DNA from: Taishania pollutisoli
GTDB taxonomy: Bacteria; Bacteroidota; Bacteroidia; Flavobacteriales_D; Crocinitomicaceae
Assembly: GCF_014518315.1 (NCBI RefSeq)
Contig: NZ_JACVEL010000005.1
Coordinates: forward strand, 124,001-188,000
Length of the DNA: 64,000 bases
Direction of reading: 5' to 3'
Both the position numbers and the translations under genes were made by a program. This document shows positions 17,698-27,100 of the stretch, in pieces. Position 1 is the stretch's first letter. Every line of letters begins with the position of its first letter. The notes beneath the pieces are model-generated. The model did no database searches. It was not told the origin of the DNA and was given only the letters and a program-made list of their open reading frames with translations.

Positions 17698-18630
17698 ATG
17701 CTTTCCGTTAATAATATTTACCTGGTTTACAATCAACCCGTTTTAAACGGCATTTCTTTTTCTGTCGCTGAAAATGAAATCATTGGTATTGCCGGTAACA
17801 GCGGAGCGGGAAAAACAAGTTTATTAAAAATCATTGCCGGTCTGGCAGACGCAACGGAAGGTACCGTTTACCTGAACAATAAGCGGGTGGTTGGTCCGTC
17901 CATGAAACTCATACCGGGACATCCGGACATTCAACTGGTCAATCAGGATTTTGATCTGGACATTTACCAAACAACGGAGGAAAACATCAAAGGAAAGATT
18001 CTTCACCTTCCAAAAACCGTTCAGGAGCAATTCACAGCTGAATTACTGGAATTGATGGAACTGACACACGCATCATCACGACTGGCGCACACCTTATCCG
18101 GCGGAGAGCAACAGCGATTGGCGATTGCCCGTGCATTGGCCCTGGAGCCGACAATCCTACTACTGGACGAACCATTTGTGCACCTGGATGCTCAATTGCG
18201 TTACCGCTTGATCAGCTATCTTACAGAATTGAAGCGAGTACGGAACATGAGTATTATCATTGTTTCTCACAACAGCGAAGAGTTGCTCAGCCTATCCGAC
18301 AAGATCATATACCTGAAAGATGGGATCATTAAACGTCTGGCCTCTCCTTTTGAGTTTTACTACAATTATACGACGGTCTCCGAGGCACGGATGTTTGGGC
18401 TGATCAACCAGTTAACCGTCGCCGGGAAGTCGGTTCATTTCCGACCGGATGAATACGAAATCGATGATTCGGAACACCCGGAAATTCCACTGAATTATTC
18501 GCGTTCTGTCTTTATGGGGAGCTACTTTTTAAATGAATTTAACGCCGGTAAAAAGAAAAAAATTGTATTATTACACAAAGCGCAATTAAACAATGTCAAA
18601 GGGATTACAATCAATAAAAGGAAAAAGTAA
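17698..18630 (+). CDS. ABC transporter ATP-binding protein without permease partner
   Basis: The 310-residue protein has a complete nucleotide-binding domain: Walker A GNSGAGKTSLL near 33-43, signature LSGGEQQRLAIARAL near 136-150, Walker B ILLLDEP near 156-162 and the switch His in IIIVSHNSEE. Residues about 225-310 form a C-terminal extension with RSVFMGSYFLNEF that recalls the TOBE-like regulatory region of iron or polyamine importers (FbpC/PotA type). No permease or binding protein gene is adjacent. The end overlaps the YihY start by 38 bases. The substrate cannot be told from the sequence; binding of a permease encoded elsewhere or a non-transport role are both possible. Confidence 0.88.
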   Translation: MLSVNNIYLVYNQPVLNGISFSVAENEIIGIAGNSGAGKTSLLKIIAGLADATEGTVYLNNKRVVGPSMKLIPGHPDIQLVNQDFDLDIYQTTEENIKGKILHLPKTVQEQFTAELLELMELTHASSRLAHTLSGGEQQRLAIARALALEPTILLLDEPFVHLDAQLRYRLISYLTELKRVRNMSIIIVSHNSEELLSLSDKIIYLKDGIIKRLASPFEFYYNYTTVSEARMFGLINQLTVAGKSVHFRPDEYEIDDSEHPEIPLNYSRSVFMGSYFLNEFNAGKKKKIVLLHKAQLNNVKGITINKRKK

Positions 18631-19558
18631 ACGAAAACGTTTAGGTTGGCTGGAAACGTGGCAACTGACCAAAACCACTTTTGTTGAATATTTTTCAGAA
18701 TCTACTTTCAGACACGCTGCAGCATTGGCATATTACGCCATCTTTTCACTCATCCCGATGCTCTATCTCGGGGTCTATTTTTTCGGACGCATACTCGGAA
18801 ATGAAACTGTTCAATCGCTGGTATTTAATTTTTTATCCGGGCATGTCGGTATGCAGGATGTTTCCGGAATCATGGAAATACTGCAATCCTACGACGTGGA
18901 AAAACGCAATCCGGTTATGGAGATTGTCGGAATTGTCACGTTGTTATTTTCCAGTTCGGCATTTGTTGTTTCCCTGCACAAAAGCATTAGTGATTTCCTC
19001 GATATCGAACCGGTGAAAGCCCCGGTAAAGAGAATGATTCTTCGCACTGTACTGAGCCGTTTACTGGCCATCGGATTCATTGGGATTCTTGGCTTTATCG
19101 TCATTTTAGTTTATATGACACAAACTGTTTTGATCTCCATGAGCCAGGATGTGATTTCCAACCCGACTCTTTCGTTTTTATTCAATAACGGGCTTGCACA
19201 TGCAGCCAGTATTGCGACAAACTTCCTGATCTTTACCATGATGTTCAAGTACATTCACGATGGAAAAGTACGGTGGAGGGCAGCCATGTACGGGGCGATG
19301 ATTACGGCGTTACTTGTTTACCTGGGGCAGGTATTGATCAAGTACTACCTTACCAACTTTTTCTTTGCGGCAGACGGAGGTGTTGTCGGTTCTATTTTTG
19401 TGATACTCGCCTGGATTTTCTATACCAGTCAGATTCTTTTCCTGGGGGCAAAATTCGTAAAAGTATATTCTGAAATGGCTGGAATCCCTGTGGTTCCGAG
19501 GTATAAATTGATTGTAAAAAACGGGGAAGAAGAAGTGGTTGAAAACAAAAAAGAGTAG
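18593..19558 (+). CDS. YihY/BrkB family inner-membrane protein
   Basis: The 321-residue protein has about six membrane segments and the family hallmarks: the N-terminal FRHAAALAYYAIFSLIPML segment, the central FSSSAFVVSLHKSISDFLDI stretch and a C-terminal FAADGGVVGSIFVILAWIFY segment. The family was once called ribonuclease BN; that assignment was wrong and the true role is unknown, with transport suggested. The ATG at 18593 lies inside the upstream ABC ATPase gene, so translation is likely coupled. Confidence 0.92.
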   Translation: MSKGLQSIKGKSKRKRLGWLETWQLTKTTFVEYFSESTFRHAAALAYYAIFSLIPMLYLGVYFFGRILGNETVQSLVFNFLSGHVGMQDVSGIMEILQSYDVEKRNPVMEIVGIVTLLFSSSAFVVSLHKSISDFLDIEPVKAPVKRMILRTVLSRLLAIGFIGILGFIVILVYMTQTVLISMSQDVISNPTLSFLFNNGLAHAASIATNFLIFTMMFKYIHDGKVRWRAAMYGAMITALLVYLGQVLIKYYLTNFFFAADGGVVGSIFVILAWIFYTSQILFLGAKFVKVYSEMAGIPVVPRYKLIVKNGEEEVVENKKE

Positions 19559-19735
19559 TCTGAATACATGTTTTTACCTGCGGTTCTAATAACTATCAGA
19601 ATGTGATGGATTTAATCGGTGCATCCGTGATTGCTTATAAAGCTCTCAAATTCAATAATGTACTCACATTATCTGATTTAACCACCGATGCACGGACAAG
19701 GAGCAACGGTAAGAAACAGTGGTTTTCACCACAAA

Positions 19736-20959
19736 TCATTTGTTAAACACGAACTGCATAATCTTCTCAGCAGCTCCCCGATTTTTCTCTACGAAACGAA
19801 TGCTTTTTTCAGCAATTTGATCCCTGTCAGCAATCAGTTGTTGGATCGTATGTGTTAATTCCTGTTCATTTGTAACAGAAAATCCGATTCCGTTATCAAT
19901 GAACGCCTGCGCTTCTGGAAAACGACTGAATTTAGGTCCGAAAAGAACCGGAAGTCCGAAAACAGCAGGTTCTAAAATATTGTGCAAGCTCCCTGAAAAC
20001 CCTCCTCCGACATACGCAATCGCAGCATAACTGTATGCAGAAGCAAGCTGTCCGATCGTATCAATAATCAAAACAGGTGTTTCTGTTTTTTTCTGCGTGT
20101 TCCATTCTGAATACTTCGCTGCAGGTGTTTTCAATCGTGCCATCAGGCTATTTACGTGATTGGAATCTACATTATGCGGAACAACAATGTATTTCTCAAA
20201 ACGGTTACTGCCAATCAATTCTTTCAGCAATTCTTCATCCTGCGGCCAGGTACTCCCGGCAATAAAAACAGATTGACTTCCATTGACAAAAGCACTGATA
20301 ATCGGGTTTTCAGCTACCGTTTTTTTATGTTCAATCACCCTGTCAAATCGTGTATCTCCGGAAAGCAGTACGTTGTCGACAGCAATGGAATGCAACAAAT
20401 CTACGGTAGATTGGTTCTGGGCAAAGAAATAATTGAATTGTTTCAATGTGTTTCTGAAAAATCCTCCGTACCACTTGAAAAAATGCTGCCCGGAACGAAG
20501 AGAGGTGCTCACTGAATAGAGTTCACAATCGTTTTTCTTCAGTTCTCTGATATGGTTCGCCCAAAATTCATACTTGATAAAAAAAGCGGCCTTCGGGCGA
20601 AAATGAGTGACAAAACGACGGGCATTTCCGGCTGTATCGATGGGAATGTAACAGACAAAATCTGCAGGGTGCTGTCGCTTGTGATAATGATTAAATCCTG
20701 AAGGAGAAAAAAAGGAAACCAGGATAAACGCCTTCGGTTTTTGTTTACGCAGGAGGTTCATAACCGGTAGTCCCTGGTCAAATTCTCCCAAAGAAGCACA
20801 GTGAAACCAATATACTTCTTTGTCATCCGCTTCCGGTAGGCTCTTCCACAAATTTTTCCTTCCGGCTACCCAGTCCTTGGCTTTCGGAACGAACAATGCT
20901 GCAATCCGGACACTAAAAGCATACAACCTGACACCTATCGTATAGAACAACCTCATCAA
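19736..20959 (-). CDS. waaA: 3-deoxy-D-manno-octulosonic acid transferase
   Basis: WaaA (KdtA) adds KDO from CMP-KDO to lipid A precursor at the inner membrane. The 407-residue protein begins with a membrane anchor, then the GT30-type segment CASLGEFDQGLPVMNLL whose Glu is the expected catalytic base, and a C-terminal donor-binding domain with YVGGGFSGSLHNILEPAVFG. Length is normal. The ATG overlaps the stop of the upstream outer-membrane gene (ATGA), so the pair is translationally coupled. Confidence 0.94.
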   Translation of the reverse strand: MMRLFYTIGVRLYAFSVRIAALFVPKAKDWVAGRKNLWKSLPEADDKEVYWFHCASLGEFDQGLPVMNLLRKQKPKAFILVSFFSPSGFNHYHKRQHPADFVCYIPIDTAGNARRFVTHFRPKAAFFIKYEFWANHIRELKKNDCELYSVSTSLRSGQHFFKWYGGFFRNTLKQFNYFFAQNQSTVDLLHSIAVDNVLLSGDTRFDRVIEHKKTVAENPIISAFVNGSQSVFIAGSTWPQDEELLKELIGSNRFEKYIVVPHNVDSNHVNSLMARLKTPAAKYSEWNTQKKTETPVLIIDTIGQLASAYSYAAIAYVGGGFSGSLHNILEPAVFGLPVLFGPKFSRFPEAQAFIDNGIGFSVTNEQELTHTIQQLIADRDQIAEKSIRFVEKNRGAAEKIMQFVFNK

Positions 20960-21720
20960 TCGAAGTAATACGCTTTGGGTGTTCGTTTATAAACAGGAAT
21001 CAACCAACCGACTTTAAACCCGTACATCAGATCAAAACGTGTGTTTGTCGGCACAGGTACATCCGGCTGATCCCAGAAAATGGTTCTCCGGTTTTTGGTA
21101 AATCCTTCCTGAATGTAAAATCCAGCATAAAAATTAAGGAAACTGTTATCTCCCATGAACAAATAACCAATAAACTGAGTTGTATTGAACCCGGTTGTCA
21201 ACCTGTCGTATCCTTTCCGGTATTCTTTTTCTACCTGCGGCACGACGTGGTCATTGGATTCGATGCGAATACGGTGATTCAAATAACCCGCCCCTATCTT
21301 TATGAACAATCCTGAATTCTTGTTGTGCCCCAGCTTGTTGATGACCTTTCCTCCTTCTACATTGACGTGAAATCCTCTTCCAAATGTCAGAACGGTTGCA
21401 ATATCCCCGTTTTGGTCCGTGATATTGCCTTTACTGTCCATCAGGTGATGAAATAAATCATAATACGATAGTTGGATATTGTTTCCAAACATAAAATCTC
21501 CGGCCAATCCTACATACCAGTTTTTCCGGAATTTATATCCTCCCGCAATTCCTACATGGTTAAAATATCCATACCGTTCCTTCAGATCTCCCCCGCTCCA
21601 GGTTCCTCCGTACTGAACGCCAAACAACGGTGTAGGAATAATCGAATCGATCATATTCCGCTGAGCGGCAGCATTAAACAAAAGGATAAAAAAAGTTATT
21701 GATAGTATGAATTGTTTCAT
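20956..21720 (-). CDS. Probable outer-membrane beta-barrel protein
   Basis: This 254-residue product has a signal peptide (ILSITFFILLFNAAAQ) and alternating amphipathic strands such as HVGIAGGYKFRKNWYVGLAG, SGLFIKIGAGYLNHRI and TRFDLMYGFKVGWLIPVY, which together suggest a small eight-stranded barrel. I do not recognise a named family. It is first in an operon with waaA, so a role tied to lipopolysaccharide is possible but unproven. A TACTTTTG element lies upstream. Confidence 0.75.
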   Translation of the reverse strand: MKQFILSITFFILLFNAAAQRNMIDSIIPTPLFGVQYGGTWSGGDLKERYGYFNHVGIAGGYKFRKNWYVGLAGDFMFGNNIQLSYYDLFHHLMDSKGNITDQNGDIATVLTFGRGFHVNVEGGKVINKLGHNKNSGLFIKIGAGYLNHRIRIESNDHVVPQVEKEYRKGYDRLTTGFNTTQFIGYLFMGDNSFLNFYAGFYIQEGFTKNRRTIFWDQPDVPVPTNTRFDLMYGFKVGWLIPVYKRTPKAYYFD

Positions 21721-21737
21721 AATTCGTTATATACGTT

Positions 21738-21745
21738 CAAAAGTA
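21738..21745 (-). promoter_or_regulatory. -7 element of the barrel-waaA operon
   Basis: TACTTTTG on the minus strand matches TAnnTTTG 18-25 bases before the ATG at 21720. Confidence 0.55.
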
Positions 21746-21779
21746 CAATCTATTGCATTAACCCAACCGATATCCGTCG

Positions 21780-22793
21780 TTATTTTTTCCTAAAAAACAA
21801 ATTCGGAAATACATCCCGGGGATTCTTGTTGGTGATTTGAATGAGCCAAAACGACCGAATGAAACCTGTTCCGTAGCCATAAAACTGAATAGCAACCGCC
21901 CACACGGAAAGCAGGCCGATGTAGAAACTCCGGTTTTGAACCGAACTTGCCACCAGACAAACAATGAAATACACCAGGTACAGGTCAAGTAAATAGGGAA
22001 TTCCCAGCAACAGAAAAAGAAAGGCTACCAGGAATCCGATCAGGAAAACTGCCGGAAAAAAGTAGGTAATCTTTGCATATTCGGGGTACCACTTGTTGAG
22101 TATTGGTCGGACTTTTCCGAATTTACTGACTTGCAGTTTAAATTTCCCCCAATCAATTCTTCGTTTATGATAAACGGATACATTTTGAAACAAGCGGGTT
22201 TCAAATCCCAGTTTCCACAAGCGGATCGACAAGTCCGGGTCTTCTCCCGGGTGGATTTCTGAAAATCCCCCGGATGCTTCAAATGCCTTTTTAGAGATTC
22301 CCATATTGAAACTTCTCGGTTGAAATTTACCCAGCTTCTCAGATGCACCACGCACTCCACCCGTTGTCAGTACGGAAGTCATCGCAAAATTGATTGCTTT
22401 TTGCACATCGGAGAAGGAATCCAACGCCGCATCGATTCCTCCGAAGCAATCTACGTATTCATTTTCCAACGCTTGTTGCACCTGCGCCATGTAGTCTGCA
22501 GGTAAAATGCAATCTGAATCCAGGATGAGAAAATAATTACCTTTCGCCTGCATCATTCCATAATTCCTGGAATCACCTGGTCCTGAATTGGGTTTGAAGT
22601 AGTAACTGATGTTCAACTGGTCCGAAAATGTTTCAACCACCCGATCGCTTTTTTCAACGGAACCATCTTCTACAATAACAACTTCAAATGTTTTACGTGT
22701 CTGCACAGCCAAACTTTCCAGTAATTCCTGTATTTCATTTGGCCTGTTGTACACAGGAACAATAATTGAATAACTGATTGGTTCGTCTTGCAT
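21780..22793 (-). CDS. Family 2 glycosyltransferase with membrane tail
   Basis: The 337-residue protein has a GT-A fold: SIIVPVYNRPNEIQELLESL at the N-terminus, VIVEDGS, the metal-binding LILDSDC (DxD-like) near 90 and GEDPDLSIRLWKLG near 200. Residues about 245-320 carry two or three hydrophobic helices that should hold it on the inner membrane. The family transfers sugars to lipid carriers, polysaccharides or proteins; the acceptor here is unknown. It stands alone between tRNA-Met and the waaA pair and has its own TAGTTTTG element. Confidence 0.9.
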   Translation of the reverse strand: MQDEPISYSIIVPVYNRPNEIQELLESLAVQTRKTFEVVIVEDGSVEKSDRVVETFSDQLNISYYFKPNSGPGDSRNYGMMQAKGNYFLILDSDCILPADYMAQVQQALENEYVDCFGGIDAALDSFSDVQKAINFAMTSVLTTGGVRGASEKLGKFQPRSFNMGISKKAFEASGGFSEIHPGEDPDLSIRLWKLGFETRLFQNVSVYHKRRIDWGKFKLQVSKFGKVRPILNKWYPEYAKITYFFPAVFLIGFLVAFLFLLLGIPYLLDLYLVYFIVCLVASSVQNRSFYIGLLSVWAVAIQFYGYGTGFIRSFWLIQITNKNPRDVFPNLFFRKK

Positions 22794-22813
22794 TGCTCTT
22801 ACTTTGAATCGTC

Positions 22814-22821
22814 CAAAACTA
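22814..22821 (-). promoter_or_regulatory. -7 element of the glycosyltransferase gene
   Basis: TAGTTTTG on the minus strand fits TAnnTTTG, 21-28 bases before the ATG. Confidence 0.5.
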
Positions 22822-22893
22822 CTTTTAATTTAACAAAGGACAAAGCGTTTTTTTACGTTGAAAAATAAAGTTCGAAAAAATAGAAGCATTTAT

Positions 22894-22924
22894 TTTGCAA
22901 AACAGAAAAGATTAGCTAATTTTG
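22894..22924 (+). promoter_or_regulatory. Full -33/-7 promoter of tRNA-Met
   Basis: TTTG at 22894-22897, a spacer of exactly 19 bases, then TAATTTTG at 22917-22924. This is the textbook Bacteroides-type vegetative promoter and the best match in the window. The tRNA begins 14 bases after the -7 element. Confidence 0.8.
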
Positions 22925-22938
22925 CACCCGCAATGTTC

Positions 22939-23012
22939 GGCGAGATAGCTCAGTTGGTTAGAGCGCAGGATTCATAACCCTGAGGTCCCGAGTTCAACTC
23001 TCGGTCTCGCTA
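22939..23012 (+). tRNA. tRNA-Met (anticodon CAT)
   Basis: A 74-base cloverleaf: acceptor GGCGAGA pairs with TCTCGCT (one G-T wobble at the tip), D arm GCTC/GAGC, anticodon stem CAGGA/CCCTG around loop TTCATAA, and T arm CCGAG/CTCGG with TTCAACT. The anticodon is CAT. Absence of the initiator-type mismatch at the acceptor tip and the A-T rich elongator look suggest elongator tRNA-Met; a CAT tRNA modified for isoleucine cannot be fully excluded. The 3' CCA is not encoded (next bases are CTGG). Confidence 0.95.
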
Positions 23013-23016
23013 CTGG

Positions 23017-23047
23017 AAAAAAGGTCAATCTTGGATTGACCTTTTTT
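23017..23047 (+). terminator. Terminator of tRNA-Met
   Basis: The arms GGTCAATC and GATTGACC close on a TTG loop and are flanked by six A and six T, giving a 14-base-pair hairpin with a T tract immediately after the tRNA. Confidence 0.9.
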
Positions 23048-23182
23048 ATTTTTACCATATCCTAAAAACTGAAAAGAGTTTTTTAACGTAAACACCAATA
23101 ATTATTGGGGTAAATTAATCGATTTGATCGTTTAATACTGAGTCCTCCCCCTTCCACCTCCAAAAGGGAACTATTCATCCAC

Positions 23183-23214
23183 AAAAAAAGGCTGCCCATT
23201 TCTGAACAGCCTTC
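23183..23214 (-). terminator. Terminator of gcvP
   Basis: On the minus strand AAGGCTG and CAGCCTT form the stem around a ~12-base loop, followed by a run of seven T. It lies about 20 bases after the gcvP stop. Confidence 0.85.
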
Positions 23215-23232
23215 TCTTCTTAAGAAATAGGT

Positions 23233-26091
23233 TTATTCCGCGATCGCGTATGATTCAACGCTCGGGCATGAACAGATCAGGTTTCTGTCCCCCAACGCAT
23301 TGTCAACACGGCGAACGGGAACCCAGTATTTGAACTCTTTCAGGTATGCAACCGGGTAAGCTGCCTCTTGCGGAGTGTATGGGTAATTCCAATCCAGGTT
23401 GATCATACAATCCGCTGTATGCGGTGCATTTTTCAACAGGTTGTTTGCTTTGTCTGCATGTCCGTTTTCAATCTCACGGATTTCCTCACGGATTTTAATC
23501 ATTGCAGTAATGAAACGATCCATTTCACCTTTGTCTTCCGATTCAGTCGGCTCAATCATCAATGTTCCGGCAACCGGGAAAGAAACTGTTGGTGCGTGGA
23601 ATCCGAAATCGATCAAACGTTTTGCGATGTCTGCTACTTCTACATCTGCCGTTTTCTTGATCTCACGGCAATCCAGGATCAACTCGTGCGCAACTGTTCC
23701 GTTTTTACCTGTGTACAGGATCGGATAGTGTTCTTTCAATGAAGCTGCAATGTAATTTGCGTTCAAAATCGCTGTTTCCGTTGCATTTCTCAATCCCTGA
23801 GCACCCAACATTTTAATGTATCCGTAAGAAATCAATAAAATCAATGCACTTCCGAAAGGAGCCGCAGAAACACCATGAATTGCTTTTTCTCCTCCTGTAG
23901 TTACCACTGCATTTGTAGGCAAGAAAGGTACCAGGTGAACAGCTACTCCGATCGGACCTACTCCGGGACCTCCTCCTCCATGAGGAATTGCAAATGTTTT
24001 ATGCAGGTTCAGGTGACACACGTCTGCACCGATATTCCCCGGATTTGTCAATCCAACCTGTGCGTTCATATTGGCACCGTCCATGTATACCTGTCCACCG
24101 TTTTCGTGGATGATGGATGTAATTTCTTTGATTCCTTCTTCGTATACACCGTGTGTTGAAGGATATGTTACCATGATTCCTCCCAATACATCTTTCAATT
24201 CGACAGCTTTTGCTCTCAATTCTTCGATGTCGATGTTTCCGTTTTCATCACACCCTGTTACTACCACTTCAAATCCGGCCATTACTGCTGATGCAGGGTT
24301 TGTACCATGCGCTGATGAAGGAATGATAATTTTTGTCCGGTTGAAATCTCCTCTGGATTCATGGTATGCTTTCATCACCATCAACCCGGCATATTCACCT
24401 TGTGCTCCGGAATTTGGTTGTAATGAAACGCCTGCAAAACCTGTACATGCGCACAAATCTTTTTCCAACTGGTGGATCATTTCCAACATTCCTTCTACCT
24501 GGTTAGCAGGAGCAAACGGATGCAGGTTGGCAAACTGCGGATTGGTAATCGGAATCAACTCAGAAGCTGCATTTAATTTCATCGTACACGATCCCAGGGG
24601 AATCATGGAGTGAACCAATGATAAATCTTTATTCTCCAAACGTTTCATGTACCGCATCATCAATGATTCTGAATGATACGAATTGAATGTCGGATGTGTT
24701 AAAATTGCATCTGCACGCAACAGTTCTGCCGTCAGGGGAGATACAGGTTCCGGCGCTGCCATTCCTGCATTTTTACCTGTTACTTCTGCAAAAACAGCTA
24801 AAATTGCCGTTACATCTTCATCTGTATGTGTTTCACCGAAACTGATGGTTACATCTGATCCGGAAACAATGTTGAAGTTCATTTCATATTTCTCTGCAAC
24901 TGCTTTTACCGTTACAGCATCTGTTCCTTTTACCCAGATTGTGTCAAAGAATGGTGTTTCACTAACAGTAATTCCCATTCCTTTCAATCCGTTCGCTGTT
25001 TTAGCCGCCAGGTTGTGGGCATGTTGCGCAATCGCACGCAATCCTTGTGGTCCGTGGTAAACAGCGTACATACTTGCCATTACAGCCAACAATGCCTGTG
25101 CTGTACAGATATTGGATGTTGCTTTATCGCGCTTGATGTGTTGCTCACGTGTCTGCAACGCCATTCTCAATGCTGTATTTCCGTCCGCGTCTTTGGAAAC
25201 CCCGATGATACGCCCCGGAATGTTTCGCTTGTACTCATCTTTCGTAGCAAAGAATGCTGCGTGAGGACCTCCGTAACCCATTGGAACACCAAAACGTTGT
25301 GAAGTACCACACACCACATCCGCTCCGAATTTCCCCGGAGCTTCCAACAACACCAATGAAAGAATATCTGCGGCAACAGCAACACGGATTCCGTTTGCTT
25401 TCACCCGGTTTGTGAATCCTTTAATATCTCTGATTTCTCCGTTTTTATTCGGGTATTGTACCAGTGCTCCAAAAAACGTATGGTCTCCTTCAAATGTCGC
25501 AAGGTCTCCTTCGACCAATTCGATCCCCAGGTTTTTTGCTCTTCCCACTACCACATCTTTTGTCTGCGGGAATACATCATCGGCAATAAAAAATTTGTTC
25601 ACCCCGTTTTTCACTTCATCGCGTGACCGGGAGTTGAAGAACATGATCATTGCTTCAGAAGCAGCCGTTGCCTCATCCAACAGAGAAGCATTTGCCAACT
25701 CCAAACCGGTTAAATCCAGGATCATTGTCTGGAAGTTCAACAATGCCTCCAAACGTCCTTGTGAAATTTCAGCCTGGTAAGGTGTATATGCCGTGTACCA
25801 TCCCGGATTTTCCAATACATTTCTGAGGATCACTGACGGAGTGATTGTTTCATTGTATCCCAATCCTATAAACGACTTGAATACTTTGTTTTTAGCTGCC
25901 AGTCGGGCGATGTGCTGTAAATACTCTTGTTCAGTAAGCGCGTTGTCAACTGCCAGTTCACCGTTCAGACGAATGTGAGAAGGAATCGTTTTATCAATTA
26001 ACTCAGCAATGGAAGCTGCACCAATTTTGTTCAACATAGCGGCCTTTTCTTGCTCATTCGGTCCTATGTGTCTGCGGGAAAAAGTACTCAT
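23233..26091 (-). CDS. gcvP: Glycine dehydrogenase (decarboxylating), P-protein
   Basis: The P-protein of the glycine cleavage system decarboxylates glycine with pyridoxal phosphate and passes the aminomethyl group to the H-protein lipoyl arm. At 952 residues this is the full-length fused form (GcvPA plus GcvPB in one chain). The cofactor lysine is Lys698 in LNLHKTFAIPHGGGGPG; the N-terminal half has RRHIGPNEQEKAAML and TPYQAEISQGRLEALLNFQT. The other gcv genes are not in the window. A TATATTTG element lies upstream and a terminator follows. I see no glycine riboswitch in the ~35-base leader. Confidence 0.98.
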   Translation of the reverse strand: MSTFSRRHIGPNEQEKAAMLNKIGAASIAELIDKTIPSHIRLNGELAVDNALTEQEYLQHIARLAAKNKVFKSFIGLGYNETITPSVILRNVLENPGWYTAYTPYQAEISQGRLEALLNFQTMILDLTGLELANASLLDEATAASEAMIMFFNSRSRDEVKNGVNKFFIADDVFPQTKDVVVGRAKNLGIELVEGDLATFEGDHTFFGALVQYPNKNGEIRDIKGFTNRVKANGIRVAVAADILSLVLLEAPGKFGADVVCGTSQRFGVPMGYGGPHAAFFATKDEYKRNIPGRIIGVSKDADGNTALRMALQTREQHIKRDKATSNICTAQALLAVMASMYAVYHGPQGLRAIAQHAHNLAAKTANGLKGMGITVSETPFFDTIWVKGTDAVTVKAVAEKYEMNFNIVSGSDVTISFGETHTDEDVTAILAVFAEVTGKNAGMAAPEPVSPLTAELLRADAILTHPTFNSYHSESLMMRYMKRLENKDLSLVHSMIPLGSCTMKLNAASELIPITNPQFANLHPFAPANQVEGMLEMIHQLEKDLCACTGFAGVSLQPNSGAQGEYAGLMVMKAYHESRGDFNRTKIIIPSSAHGTNPASAVMAGFEVVVTGCDENGNIDIEELRAKAVELKDVLGGIMVTYPSTHGVYEEGIKEITSIIHENGGQVYMDGANMNAQVGLTNPGNIGADVCHLNLHKTFAIPHGGGGPGVGPIGVAVHLVPFLPTNAVVTTGGEKAIHGVSAAPFGSALILLISYGYIKMLGAQGLRNATETAILNANYIAASLKEHYPILYTGKNGTVAHELILDCREIKKTADVEVADIAKRLIDFGFHAPTVSFPVAGTLMIEPTESEDKGEMDRFITAMIKIREEIREIENGHADKANNLLKNAPHTADCMINLDWNYPYTPQEAAYPVAYLKEFKYWVPVRRVDNALGDRNLICSCPSVESYAIAE

Positions 26092-26125
26092 TTCAGACGA
26101 TTGTTTTTAATTAATTTTCAGGGTG

Positions 26126-26133
26126 CAAATATA
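26126..26133 (-). promoter_or_regulatory. -7 element of gcvP
   Basis: TATATTTG on the minus strand fits TAnnTTTG, giving a leader of about 27-30 bases. Confidence 0.6.
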
Positions 26134-26261
26134 CGAAATTAATTGCAGATTACAGCCTGAAAAATTCCGGATTGGAATAAGATATTATTAACTAAAAAAA
26201 GAAGTTATCAACTCCCTGAAAAACCAGGAAGACAAACCGGAGTTTCAAACCCGTCAATTTA

Positions 26262-26954
26262 CTATTTGATTGCAACGCCATAGACAATATAGCGCATCTT
26301 TCCGGGAATAAAAGGTCGTAAGAACGCGTCTACCTTCCCGAGAAAACTGCGTTGTTTTTCCGATCTGCCAAATGCCGCAAAAAAGCCAATCGTTTGATAG
26401 CGATGAAATGTCCATTCTGAAAACAAATCCGACACAGTATCGATTTTTAAATAATTCCAGTTACTTCCCCACTTTACAAATTTTCTTCTTGCAAATCGAT
26501 GCAACCGGGAAGATTCCAGGTTTTCGGCAAACATTAATCTTCCTCCCGGTTTTAAAGCATGGTAGCATTCATCTATCAGCCGCTGTTTCAACTCATCCTG
26601 ACCGGAATGGCTTACTCCTCCGATAATTGATTTGATAACAATGATGTCAAATTCATTGGTATATGGAATGTCAATCGCATTAATAGACTCATAGCGGATC
26701 GATCCCGGCAATTGATATTTTGTGTGCAGCTGTTTTGCAATGACCTCCGGATTCTCCAGATCCGAACAGGTAACATCATGCCCCTTACTTGCCAGCCACA
26801 GGGTCCCACCTCCTCTTCGCCCCCCTAACTCAAGGCATTTTAATGTCGCTTTCGTATCGGGCAACTGGGTTTCCCAAAATAAAAGGGCATGTTTCCAGTT
26901 TTCAACATCCCACTCGACAACATCATCAATAAAATTTTTATTCAGAACCATCAT
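26262..26954 (-). CDS. Class I SAM-dependent methyltransferase
   Basis: The 230-residue protein has a Rossmann methyltransferase core: KCLELGGRRGGGTLWLAS (motif I, glycine loop near 42-50), VTCSDLENPE (motif II acidic residue), [15 protein letters not shown] (motif IV) and HALKPGGRLMFAENLE. The glycine loop carries an unusual GGRRGGG. The substrate is unknown. It may start at either of the two leading Met codons. It is a single gene with noncoding sequence on both sides. Confidence 0.85.
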   Translation of the reverse strand: MMVLNKNFIDDVVEWDVENWKHALLFWETQLPDTKATLKCLELGGRRGGGTLWLASKGHDVTCSDLENPEVIAKQLHTKYQLPGSIRYESINAIDIPYTNEFDIIVIKSIIGGVSHSGQDELKQRLIDECYHALKPGGRLMFAENLESSRLHRFARRKFVKWGSNWNYLKIDTVSDLFSEWTFHRYQTIGFFAAFGRSEKQRSFLGKVDAFLRPFIPGKMRYIVYGVAIK

Positions 26955-27062
26955 ATGTTAATCAAAACCAGCCAAATGATCAAATATAAACAAATATTTG
27001 TAACAAATCGAAATGCTTACGTTTATATGTATGGTTTCATAAGTGAAATATTCTTTCATTTT

Positions 27063-27100
27063 AAGGAGACTGCGTTAGTGCCGCAGTCTCCTTTGTTTTT
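27063..27100 (+). terminator. Strong hairpin with T-rich tail, parent transcript unknown
   Basis: AAGGAGACTGCG pairs perfectly with CGCAGTCTCCTT across a seven-base loop, followed by TGTTTTT on the plus strand. No plus-strand gene ends just before it, so it either ends an unannotated small RNA or acts for minus-strand read-through. Confidence 0.65.

Noticed and set aside
18593-18630. A frameshift joining the ABC ATPase and YihY genes into one chain
   Set aside because: Both ends look complete: the ATPase has a full C-terminal region and YihY a normal start, so a simple overlap is the better reading.
23368-25780. Several plus-strand frames of 90-180 codons opposite gcvP
   Set aside because: They are antisense shadows of a long conserved gene with no signal, motif or promoter of their own.
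26092-26261. A possible glycine riboswitch before gcvP
   Set aside because: The promoter at 26126-26133 leaves only ~30 leader bases, far too short for the known glycine aptamers.
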